NCBI GenBank assembly: GCA_005524015.1
Contig: SULG01000022.1
Span: 1-45,434 of the forward strand
Reading direction: 5' to 3'
From: Candidatus Jettenia ecosi
GTDB lineage: Bacteria > Planctomycetota > Brocadiia > Brocadiales > Brocadiaceae
DNA length: 45,434 nucleotides
Part shown: positions 22,162 through 31,755 of the stretch, in pieces
How the letters are laid out: each line of letters starts with the position of its first letter
How positions within the stretch are numbered: the first letter of the stretch is position 1
Made by a program: the position numbers and the translations under genes
Notes under the pieces: model-generated
The model's input: the letters and a program-made list of their open reading frames with translations, nothing else
Told to the model about the DNA's origin: nothing
Databases searched by the model: none

Positions 22162-22277
22162 TATCTTTCAGAAGAAAGATATACTATTATAGTATCAAGA
22201 TCATTCATGATACTACGGCTGGCTCAATCTTCTACGATTGAATCAAGACGTTGAGCATTTCTCTCTGATATCATCTT

Positions 22278-22360
22278 GTCATTGCGAGGGTATTGTCTGA
22301 AGCAATCTCCTGAATAGTTCAGAAAAGAGATTGCTTCGGGAAAAAACCCCTCGCAATGAC
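22278..22360. repeat. CATTGCGAGGG palindrome, copy 1
   Basis: The arms GTCATTGCGAGGG and CCCTCGCAATGAC, with inner AGCAATCTC / GAGATTGCT arms, form a large imperfect hairpin. The same family is at 24738-24816, and similar palindromes are widespread in bacterial genomes. Confidence 0.85.
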
Positions 22361-22590
22361 AAATACGAGAAAGTCCTATTATAATAAATTAAGTTGAGAG
22401 TGTACTATGAGGGCAATCGCACCAAAATAAGAATTGCGCCGCCCAAACGGCTTAAACGGTTTTTTATAAGCATCCTAAGCTATGTCTCCTGGTTATTTTA
22501 AAGATGTGGGTAAGGATAAGTTTAAAAAAGGGGAGAAAGAAGGAAGGATTTTTTCTTGAGAAAAGCTTGCCTGATCAAACATATCAAATA

Positions 22591-22665
22591 TTTCCTCCTT
22601 TCTAAAGGGAGACTAAGGGGAATTATGCATTTCCCCCTTTTCTAAAGGGGGATTAAGGGGGATTA
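22591..22665. repeat. Palindromic repeat family A, copy 2
   Basis: TTTCCTCCTTTCTAAAGGGA is followed by the main palindrome CCCCCTTTTCTAAAGGGGG and AAGGGGGATTA. It continues into GTTATTCTTCACCGTTTCCA, the same sequence that follows copy 1 at the window start. Confidence 0.85.
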
Positions 22666-22691
22666 TGTTATTCTTCACCGTTTCCACATGT

Positions 22692-22984
22692 TATAGTACT
22701 CCATGGATGAAACCGAACATACCGCGTATCTCAGAACACCATGAAAACCTACGAATAAATACCCCCGAAGGGGTGACATGGTTATAGATAAGCAATTACC
22801 ATGAAATCAAATCCCGAAGGGATGACACCGGAACGCAGGTTTCTCATGTCACCCCTTCGGGGTTGAAAACCTTTTTTCCGTTTCTGCTATAATCATGACA
22901 TCCCTTCGGGATTGAGAAAGAAAGATACCTTATACCATAACCATGATCTCTCTTCCTGTTCGGTTTCAGTCGTTGATCACTATA
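22692..22984 (+). repeat. 293-bp terminal-inverted-repeat element, locus 2
   Basis: The ends are TATAGT and ACTATA with sub-terminal GATGAAACCGAACAT / TGTTCGGTTTCAGTC. It carries CCCGAAGGG module C4 (about 22760-22915) in the plus orientation. The left arm matches the right arm of locus 1 (96-427), and the right arm matches the left arm of locus 1, so the element is inverted relative to locus 1 while the outer flanks are alike. Confidence 0.65.
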
Positions 22985-23259
22985 GCTTGATGCATATGTG
23001 GTTTGCCCGTGTCACCCTATCCAGGGCTTGTGGGTAATGATAAGGGGCAACCCTTCAGGATTATGCTATCCCCCGTCTATACATTCAGGCGGGGGAGCAA
23101 GGCTAAAGCCTTGCCCTACAAGGGCAATCTCATGGGTGAATTGAATAGTGGACCAGCAGAGAATTCTCTCCATATTTCAATCCTTAACCAAAAAGCTACT
23201 CAGTCTCTGAAACGGGAATTTCTCTGCAATAAATCTCCCCGGCAGTGGAGATCTGTATT

Positions 23260-24360
23260 ATGAATAAAGAGCATGCAGGACAGGAACAAAGAAACCAGGA
23301 GATAGACCCGGATACTGTGCATACAAATCGTTCTGTTTTTGCACAACGTGTTCTCCTGGCAGTAGGGATTGGCACATTCATCATTATCTTATTGCTGGTA
23401 TTCTGGACGACTATTGATGTGCTTTTACTTATCTTTGCAAGCGCATTAATGGCAATTTTCCTGCGCGGCCTCAGTGACCTTATCAGAAAATACACCCATC
23501 TCTCCGGCGGCTTATCGCTGGTAATAGTCTTGTTTAGCCTTATCGGTATCTTTGGCATAGTTACCTGGTTTATTGTGCCTAAAGTAACGGAACAAATTGA
23601 CCAATTGGTACAGACCCTTCCCCAATCGATACAACAGCTCAGAGATCAACTCATGCAATATACATGGGTCAAAAGACTCCTAACAAAAGTACCCAGTATC
23701 AACGAGATTATGTCTGGAAAAATGAATGTATTATCAAAAATCGGCAGCTTTTTTTCAGCGACATTTGGTCTTGTAGCAAATTTCCTCATTATCATTATTG
23801 TCGGTTTATTTCTTTCTATTAATCCCAAATCTTACATAAAAGGCATTGTAAAACTCGTCCCTATAAAGAAACGGAAGCGTGCTCAGGAGGTTTTGAATAA
23901 CGTTGAGAAGACTTTATTTTGGTGGCTTGTAGGCAAGATTATATCAATGGCTATTATTGCCATGTTTACCGGATTTGGGTTGAACCTGCTTGGTATACCT
24001 GTTGCAATGGCATTGGGCTTCATCGCCGGTATATTCACATTCATTCCCAATATAGGTCCGATCCTCTCGGCTATACCAGCCGTGTTACTCGCGCTCATGC
24101 AAAGTCCTGTGAAGGCATTCTATATCGTACTCCTTTACCTCGCTATCCAGGGTATCGAGAGCTATATAATCACACCCTACATCGAACGGCGCGCCACATC
24201 AATACCAATAGCCCTGGTTATTATTGCTCAGGTATTAATGGGAGTTCTCTTAGGATTTCTGGGCCTTGTGTTTGCAACCCCTCTTGTGGCTGCCATTATT
24301 GTATTGGTAAAAATGCTTTACCTTGAGGATACACTGGGTGATACGGCAAAATCAGATTGA
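23260..24360 (+). CDS. AI-2E family (PerM/YdiK-like) transporter
   Basis: A 366-residue inner-membrane protein of the AI-2E exporter/PerM superfamily. After a polar N-terminus (1-25) there are two close helices (about 29-66), an amphipathic periplasmic segment (about 100-155), and five or more further helices. The family landmarks GFIAGIFTFIPNIGPILSAI and YIITPYIERRATSIP are both present; the latter is the conserved NxxxPxxxG-like region. Members export small molecules such as autoinducer-2 or serve in Na+/H+ exchange; the substrate here is unknown. ATG at 23260 is chosen because GGAG lies nine bases upstream; an in-frame GTG at 23245 is possible. It is a single gene. Confidence 0.9.
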   Translation: MNKEHAGQEQRNQEIDPDTVHTNRSVFAQRVLLAVGIGTFIIILLLVFWTTIDVLLLIFASALMAIFLRGLSDLIRKYTHLSGGLSLVIVLFSLIGIFGIVTWFIVPKVTEQIDQLVQTLPQSIQQLRDQLMQYTWVKRLLTKVPSINEIMSGKMNVLSKIGSFFSATFGLVANFLIIIIVGLFLSINPKSYIKGIVKLVPIKKRKRAQEVLNNVEKTLFWWLVGKIISMAIIAMFTGFGLNLLGIPVAMALGFIAGIFTFIPNIGPILSAIPAVLLALMQSPVKAFYIVLLYLAIQGIESYIITPYIERRATSIPIALVIIAQVLMGVLLGFLGLVFATPLVAAIIVLVKMLYLEDTLGDTAKSD

Positions 24361-24944
24361 TAGGGAAAATAAGGAGCTACCGAAGGTATCTTCTCTTTGC
24401 CCTCTCAGTTTTTTCAAGCTATGAGTAGGATGGATTAAGTCGTTAGTTTTTACGCCGAATCCACCACTACTATTTCCAGGAAAGGCGGATTCGCTATCGC
24501 TTAATCCGCCCTGCTCATAACTCGATGTATAGGAATTTCAAAGCAATTCTGTAGTGGCAAGGCGCGCCTTGCCACTACACGTCTTTACGATTTAAAAGTC
24601 GTCGGAGACTTAATTAAACGTATAGGGATTTCAATTCTATAGGGCAACCCTTTCAGGTTGCCCTACATATTTCATAGTTATAGTATCTAAATGATGAAAC
24701 CGAACATATCATCAACTGAAGAAAGATTCCCCAGTCTGTCATTGCGAGGGTCTTTTCCGAAGCAATCTTTTCTGAAATATTCAAGGGATTGCTTCGGACA
24801 CTACCCTCGCAATGACATGTTAAGAATCCTCTCCATTTCATACACTTACCTATGAGCCAAAGACTCAGCTTTCTCCCTGTTCTGCCCGGTTTCATCTGTT
24901 GGATGCTGTAATCACGATAATGCAAGCCCAAAGGGGTGAAATGA
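24361..24944. repeat. Gap with several palindromic repeats
   Basis: No gene is seen. Contents: a GGATGGATTAAG / CTTAATCCGCCC imperfect inverted repeat (about 24427-24520), the palindrome GTAGTGGCAAGGCGCGCCTT continuing to GCCACTAC (24551-24578), and an element with TATAGT end (24679 to about 24919) that carries a CATTGCGAGGG palindrome (24738-24816) as cargo. Half of a CCCGAAGGG-type module follows (about 24925-24955). Confidence 0.7.
24738..24816. repeat. CATTGCGAGGG palindrome, copy 2
   Basis: The arms GTCATTGCGAGGG and CCCTCGCAATGAC match copy 1 (22278-22360). This copy lies between GATGAAACCGAACAT (left) and GCCCGGTTTCATC (right), that is, inside the ends of another repeat family. Confidence 0.85.
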
Positions 24945-25952
24945 TTATAGAATCTTTTTACCAATAATTAATGATGAATTGGATACCAGATCAATCCTTT
25001 TAATATCTTTAAAGCCTGTGTTCTCAAGCCATGCCCTGTACTCAGATTCGCTATAAGATGCGCCTTCTTGTGTGCCAATAAGCATATTTAAGCTGAAGAG
25101 CGCAGCAAATTGCGGATGGGTTCTGGTTTCATCCAGCACAAACTCGTGGATAATAACCTGCCCACCACTTCTTAAGGCATCATGGCACTTCTTGAGTATT
25201 TTTCTATTATTTTCGGGATTATAAATATGGAGAAGATTTGAGGCAAGAATGGTATCGTAGGCATTCTCCCCAAAAGAATCCTCCAGGCAATTGCCTGCTT
25301 GTGTAATAACCCGGCCTTCCACGCCAGCAGCTTGTATAAATTCCCGGGTAAGTTTAACAACATGCTCCAGATCAAAAACCACAGCACGGAGCTGGGGGTT
25401 AGCCTTTGCACACGCAATGGCGTATGTACCAGGACCGCCTGCAAGGTCTAAGAGCGTTTTTACTTCCTTTAAACAAATCTTGCTGCAAAGAATCTCTGTC
25501 TTTACCGAGGCAATAGTATGCATTGCGGTAATAAAATCTCTGAGATCATGAGGATCCACCTCTTCAGGCAGATCCTTCAACGAGACGGCCTTCCCCGTTT
25601 CTATCGTCTCGCGGATCATCGTCCAGTTTTCCATGATATTATGGAGATGATGAATAAAATCCCCCTGATAATAAGGCTTTCCCTTTACTAAATAGAGCTC
25701 TGAAATTTGAGAATTATCGTAACGGTCTGCCTGCTTCGTAAGTAGCTCAAGTGAAACGAGGGCGTTCAGAAGCATCTCAGTAGCACGCTCATCAGAACGG
25801 ATTGATTGCGAGATATCTTTCCTGGTATGCTTGCCGTTATTGATCAGGGTAAATATATCAAACTCTACGGCGGTAAAGAGTATACAGGATTTCCAATAGC
25901 CGCAACTGAGCTGGACGAGATAATCGACAGATGAATGGTTTATGTTATTCAT
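24945..25952 (-). CDS. SAM-dependent O-methyltransferase (hydroxyindole O-methyltransferase type; BzaC candidate)
   Basis: A 335-residue class-I methyltransferase of the plant-type O-methyltransferase (Methyltransf_2) family. An N-terminal winged-helix dimerisation domain (about 1-100, with YWKSCILFTAVEFDIFTLI) precedes the Rossmann domain. Motif I is LLDLAGGPGTYAIACAKANP near residues 167-186, the acidic SAM-ribose position is VVFDLEHV, and ASNLLHIYNPENN contains the His that serves as general base in this family. Length and family match BzaC, the enzyme that methylates 5-hydroxybenzimidazole in anaerobic cobamide lower-ligand synthesis. The two upstream genes on the same strand encode a B12-type radical SAM protein and a ThiC homologue, which fits that pathway. 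Start ATG 25952 has GAGG seven bases upstream. The BzaC assignment is inference; another small phenolic or indolic substrate is possible. Confidence 0.88.
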   Translation of the reverse strand: MNNINHSSVDYLVQLSCGYWKSCILFTAVEFDIFTLINNGKHTRKDISQSIRSDERATEMLLNALVSLELLTKQADRYDNSQISELYLVKGKPYYQGDFIHHLHNIMENWTMIRETIETGKAVSLKDLPEEVDPHDLRDFITAMHTIASVKTEILCSKICLKEVKTLLDLAGGPGTYAIACAKANPQLRAVVFDLEHVVKLTREFIQAAGVEGRVITQAGNCLEDSFGENAYDTILASNLLHIYNPENNRKILKKCHDALRSGGQVIIHEFVLDETRTHPQFAALFSLNMLIGTQEGASYSESEYRAWLENTGFKDIKRIDLVSNSSLIIGKKIL

Positions 25953-26305
25953 TCGGAATCCTCACATATACAGATTTTTTAAAAAATATTTCACTATGTT
26001 ATTTTGTCTTCCTGAGCAAAAATCGTACAGGAAGCCTGCCATACACAGGGCAAGGCTGAGGCCCCATATGCATCAGGCTAAGCTCTCGTAGATTGCTGGC
26101 TTGTTCCCAAACTCTTCCCCATTTACATGAGGACATGGTTTGGGAACAAGTTACCACAAGCTACTACAAGCCACAAGAACCATCATCGGCCGAAAGGCCG
26201 GAAGTCTCTAGCCAGGGATGAAGGCTCCTTGGATACAAAAATCCTTAGCTTGATGCGTATGGGCTGAAGCCCTGCCCTGCCGGTGTATTTTCCGATCTAT
26301 TCAGA
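25953..26305. other. Gap with inverted repeats
   Basis: No gene is seen. CTTGTTCCCAAAC (26100-26112) pairs with GTTTGGGAACAAG (26138-26150), and GGCCGAAAGGCC (about 26188-26200) is a tight hairpin. AGCTTGATGCGTATGGGCTG (about 26248-26267) is the sequence that flanks the terminal-inverted-repeat elements at 428 and 22985, here without such an element. Confidence 0.55.
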
Positions 26306-27901
26306 TTAAGATGATGACTGCATATTTGCCTCTATCTCAGATATCAATTTTTGACTAACCTCCTTCACTTTATCAGAATTATAATAATCAATGGTATGAG
26401 CCTCAAAACCAGAAAGTGTTTTTTCAAAAAGAGTGATAAGCTCATTGTTTACGGTATCGAATGAAGATGATTTGACAGTTGTGTTTGATGTTTTTGTTCC
26501 GTCACAATCAAAATCTTTTGGGATGAAAGACAAGGCAGCCCTGCAAACTGCGGTAATAATTTCCGAGAATGCCTCTATTTTTTGGTCTTGTATCTTATAG
26601 AGCGCTTCATACCTGGTAAACGAGGTATGAGGATTGGAAGTTTCATGCATCACAGACTGGTAGTCAGGTGTCCCTTCAAAAAGAGTTTGCCGGTGATGGA
26701 GCAGGTGCGCAGTTACTGCAGGAGAGGTCATGATTTCCACTTCTTTCAAAAATTCAAAGTTATTTCGTACACTTTCCAGCGTGGAATGAGGTTCAAACAT
26801 AATAAAACCAAAGGTAGGCTCAATCCCATAATCGCGTAATAACTGAATAGCCTTTTTATTTTCATCAACAGTGGTATGCTTCTTAATCCGTTTTAATGAC
26901 TCAGGATCTCCACTCTCTAAACCGAGAAATACCTTGGTAAGGCCTGCCATAACCAGTCTTGAAAGGGAATATTCCTCAATATCATTTACCCGGCACTCAA
27001 AACCGAAATGGATATTTAAATCATTGATGAGTATGAGTTCCGCCAGGGTAATAGCCCGTTCCCTTCCGGATTTTCCAGGACCAAAAAAATTGGCATCTGA
27101 AAAATAGAAGTTCCCGATAGAATACTCGCGGTGTAATATGAGCATTTCATCTACGATATTTTTTACACTCCTGCTGCGCCATTGGCTTATCTGTCCATAG
27201 AAAGGATTGAGATAACAAAAGGTACAGCGTCCATAACACCCGCGGCTTCCTTGTATATAGGTTGCAATGTTTTTCTTTTTATAGAGTTCTATATCCTGCC
27301 TGTCAGGATAAGGAAGCTGATCTATCTCTTGAATAGGATGGCGGGGGTGGAAAATAACCTCTCCGCTCTTGTCTCTCCGGGCAAGGCCGTCAATCCCCCT
27401 TATTCCCCCCCTAAAAAAGGGGGAATAAGAGATGTCTTCAGGAGAGGGGGAATGAAGAATTCCTCTTTGGGATAGGATACACCTTGCAAGATCAAGGGAA
27501 ATAAATTCAGGTTCGCCAATGGTTACCGAATCAATAGAGGGAAAATCGGTAAGGATTTTTTTATGGGCAAACGTGGGATAGTATCCGTAAAGATTGATAT
27601 GTACCCTGTTATTCTTCGATTTTATTACCGAAAGCATATCAAAGACATCGTGCGTCCTCTCCCAAAGATACACCATATGAACACACAGGAGAGGAGATAA
27701 CCTCTTCGAAAGATGTACGATCGTCTGCTCTATTGACCAATCATAGAGGTGCGCATTAATAATCTCTGTTTCTATCTTATGTTTCCTGAATACTGCGGCT
27801 ATATAACCGGTAAAGAGGCAGGCCGATAAGGGGGCGTTGACTACATCCTCAAATCGGTTTGGATTTTCAGGGCGTGGGTGCTCTAGAAGGATTACCGGCA
27901 T
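26306..27901 (-). CDS. B12-binding-domain radical SAM protein (BzaD candidate) with in-frame repeat insertion
   Basis: A 531-residue protein with an N-terminal cobalamin-binding-like Rossmann domain (about 1-140, no DxHxxG motif, with VTIGEPEF near the end) and a radical SAM barrel containing the cluster motif GCYGRCTFCYL (Cys-x3-Cys-x2-Cys, about residues 221-231). A helical C-terminal part follows. Cobalamin-dependent members transfer methyl groups to unactivated carbons; others (BchE-like) cyclise or oxidise. Residues about 150-180 (SPSPEDISYSPFFRGGIRGI and onward) are translated from a family-A palindromic repeat inserted in-frame. Upstream lies a ThiC-like gene (222-base gap) and downstream an O-methyltransferase, as in bza clusters. 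No clear Shine-Dalgarno is seen at 27901. BzaD is an inference; a methylase for another natural product is the alternative. Confidence 0.88.
   Translation of the reverse strand: MPVILLEHPRPENPNRFEDVVNAPLSACLFTGYIAAVFRKHKIETEIINAHLYDWSIEQTIVHLSKRLSPLLCVHMVYLWERTHDVFDMLSVIKSKNNRVHINLYGYYPTFAHKKILTDFPSIDSVTIGEPEFISLDLARCILSQRGILHSPSPEDISYSPFFRGGIRGIDGLARRDKSGEVIFHPRHPIQEIDQLPYPDRQDIELYKKKNIATYIQGSRGCYGRCTFCYLNPFYGQISQWRSRSVKNIVDEMLILHREYSIGNFYFSDANFFGPGKSGRERAITLAELILINDLNIHFGFECRVNDIEEYSLSRLVMAGLTKVFLGLESGDPESLKRIKKHTTVDENKKAIQLLRDYGIEPTFGFIMFEPHSTLESVRNNFEFLKEVEIMTSPAVTAHLLHHRQTLFEGTPDYQSVMHETSNPHTSFTRYEALYKIQDQKIEAFSEIITAVCRAALSFIPKDFDCDGTKTSNTTVKSSSFDTVNNELITLFEKTLSGFEAHTIDYYNSDKVKEVSQKLISEIEANMQSSS
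27391..27430 (-). repeat. Family-A palindrome inside a coding sequence
   Basis: AATCCCCCTTATTCCCCCCC, then TAAAAAAGGGGGAATAAG, matches the reverse complement of the intergenic modules at 9-60 and 22591-22665 at most positions. It lies wholly within the radical SAM gene, preserves the reading frame, and encodes a Phe/Arg/Gly-rich segment between the B12-like domain and the radical SAM barrel. Confidence 0.75.
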
Positions 27902-27924
27902 GGATTTTATAAAGTCTTAAAAGA

Positions 27925-28111
27925 GAGGCCACAGATTTCACAGATTACACAGATAAAGATTTATCATAATTCTACAAAATAATGTTGGGTTGTAATTGTG
28001 CTATTTGTAAGGGGCAAAGCATTTGCTAATCGCCAACCGAGTATATCTTCATATATTTTTGTAAATGCTTTGCCCCTCCCTATCTGTGTAATCGGTGAAA
28101 TCTGCGACCTC
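27925..28111. repeat. Nested inverted repeat between ThiC-like and radical SAM genes
   Basis: Outer arms of 31 bases (27925-27955 and 28081-28111; GAGGCCACAGATTTCACAGA pairs with TCGGTGAAATCTGCGACCTC with few mismatches) enclose a second pair, AGGGGCAAAGCATTT (28010-28024) and AAATGCTTTGCCCCT (28063-28077), which is perfect. It would form a long double hairpin in the transcript. The CACAGATTACACAGAT core is a dispersed repeat type seen in many genomes. Confidence 0.8.
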
Positions 28112-28123
28112 AAATGTTTCTAT

Positions 28124-29455
28124 TTAAAAGGCTACAGGAGTTGCACTCTTTTTGCGGCTTTTCTCGAGATCGTGCTCGTAGTATTTCATCACACCCTTCA
28201 ATGAACAGAGGTTGCCACACATGGTACACGTATCTTCATCCATAGGTGGCCGGCTGTTACGAATCTCTTGTGCGCGTTCTTTGGTGATAGCCGTATCATA
28301 CTGGGTCTTCCAATCAAGATCTCTCCGCGCAATACCCATTTTCAGGTCTAAATTCTTTACTTTATCTTTAAGCTTTACCATATCGCCTACATGGGCGGCA
28401 ATACGGGCAGCCATGACACCTTCCCGGACATCATCAGGTCCTGGAAGAGCCAGGTGCTCAGGCGGCGTCACATAACAGATAAAATCGGCCCCATAGCATG
28501 ATGATAAGGCCGCGCCAATAGCCGATGAGATATGGTCATATCCGGGGGCTACATCGGTAGTAATAGGTCCGAGCATATAAAACGGGGCATTATTACTCAG
28601 GCGCTTTTGGATAAGTACGTTTGCTTCAATTTCGTCAATGGGGATATGACCGGGGCCCTCTACAATAATCTGCACGCCCTTACTCTGCGCATATTCTGCA
28701 ATTTCAGAATTTATAATAAGTTCCTGAATCTGAGCACGGTCTGTACTATCATGGATAGCCCCTGCCCTGAGCCCGTTTCCGAGACTAAGAATAACATCAT
28801 GTTTTTTCATGATGTCGATGAGGCGGTCGATCTGTTCGTAGAGTGGATTTTCCTTCTTGTTATGATTCATCCATGCAGTAAGGAATGAGCCGCCGCGGCT
28901 AACGAGTCCACCGTAGCGATATCCTTGTTTCCTTAACCGTTCAAGTGTTATGAGATTAATGCCGCAATGGATAGCCATAAAACCAATACCTTCTTCGGCC
29001 TGTTGTTCTATGATATCAAAAAGAAAATCGGCCTCCATGTATACGATAGAACTCTTTTTTTTAATCGTTTCTATAGCAGCCTGATAGAGTGGCACAGTAC
29101 CTACTGTTAGAGAAATAGAATCAAGTACACGCTTCCTGATCTTGGTCAAGTCTCCCCCTGTCGAAAGTTCCATGAGGGTATCGGCGCCATACTTCTCAGC
29201 AGTTTGAGCCTTTTTCACCTCCATATCAATATCAATGATATCAGGAGAGGTACCAATGCTGGCATTTATCTTTGTTTTCAGTCCTTTACCAATACCAATT
29301 ACCCGCGCCTTTCTATTCGGGTTTCCATAGATAACAATCTGTCCCTTAGCGATGCCTTCACGAATGAATTCCGGAGATACATCATCATACGCAGCCGCTT
29401 CTTTCATTGCATCGGTTATTATACCATCACGGGCAAGTTCTAACTGAGTGTTCAT
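28124..29455 (-). CDS. thiC: ThiC-family phosphomethylpyrimidine synthase (or BzaF-type HBI synthase)
   Basis: A 443-residue radical SAM enzyme of the ThiC family, which rearranges aminoimidazole ribotide. True ThiC makes hydroxymethylpyrimidine phosphate for thiamine; the paralogue BzaF makes 5-hydroxybenzimidazole for cobamides. Landmarks: IGKGLKTKINASIGTSPDI, ELSTGGDLTKIRKR, VGTVPLYQA, SRGGSFLTAWM, VEGPGHIPIDEIEANV, and a C-terminal cluster motif CTMCGNLCSLK (Cys-x2-Cys-x3-Cys). It is the short form lacking the N-terminal extension of enterobacterial ThiC. ATG at 29455 with AGGAG is preferred over an upstream TTG (29512). It lies after bioA-bioD and before a B12 radical SAM protein and an O-methyltransferase, which favours considering BzaF. 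No TPP riboswitch is visible upstream. I call the family with certainty, but not the choice between ThiC and BzaF. Confidence 0.95.
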   Translation of the reverse strand: MNTQLELARDGIITDAMKEAAAYDDVSPEFIREGIAKGQIVIYGNPNRKARVIGIGKGLKTKINASIGTSPDIIDIDMEVKKAQTAEKYGADTLMELSTGGDLTKIRKRVLDSISLTVGTVPLYQAAIETIKKKSSIVYMEADFLFDIIEQQAEEGIGFMAIHCGINLITLERLRKQGYRYGGLVSRGGSFLTAWMNHNKKENPLYEQIDRLIDIMKKHDVILSLGNGLRAGAIHDSTDRAQIQELIINSEIAEYAQSKGVQIIVEGPGHIPIDEIEANVLIQKRLSNNAPFYMLGPITTDVAPGYDHISSAIGAALSSCYGADFICYVTPPEHLALPGPDDVREGVMAARIAAHVGDMVKLKDKVKNLDLKMGIARRDLDWKTQYDTAITKERAQEIRNSRPPMDEDTCTMCGNLCSLKGVMKYYEHDLEKSRKKSATPVAF

Positions 29456-29478
29456 GTATTTTTTTACTCCTAAGTAAA

Positions 29479-29504
29479 CCGGGTTAAGGAAAGGAAGAAC
29501 CCGG
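29479..29504 (-). promoter_or_regulatory. Hairpin just upstream of the thiC-like ribosome binding site
   Basis: On the coding strand, CCGGGTT and AACCCGG (7 base pairs, 12-base pyrimidine-rich loop) stand immediately before AGGAG and the ATG at 29455. Together with the spacing it could modulate initiation or be a weak processing site. It is not a TPP riboswitch: the CTGAGA and ACCTGA-type THI-box elements are absent. Confidence 0.35.
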
Positions 29505-29551
29505 CAAATCAAATTATTTGCAAATCATACACCATATCTTACTATGAAGCG

Positions 29552-31662
<2,111 letters not shown>

Positions 31663-31755
31663 GAGTATTTTGTGTATTTTAAATGAAACGCCTTCGGCAG
31701 ATTTTTATTTTTTTGTTACAGGATAGGGCAAGGCTCAGCCTTGCAGAGCTGCAAA

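Larger units (their letters stand above)
22162..23244. repeat. 1.1-kb gap densely packed with nested repeats
   Basis: No gene is seen. Contents in order: a short hairpin (22163-22184), a CATTGCGAGGG palindrome (22278-22360), family-A module (22591-22665), the 293-bp terminal-inverted-repeat element (22692-22984) containing CCCGAAGGG module C4, and a GGCTAAAGCC-type palindrome (about 23085-23125). Confidence 0.75.

Noticed and set aside
24945-27901. Radical SAM plus methyltransferase considered as part of ladderane lipid synthesis.
   Set aside because: No fatty-acid synthesis, desaturase or acyl-carrier genes lie nearby, and the methyltransferase family acts on small aromatic substrates.
29456-29551. 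Possible TPP riboswitch before the thiC-like gene.
   Set aside because: The gap is under 100 bases and lacks the conserved CTGAGA and THI-box segments; only a simple hairpin is present.
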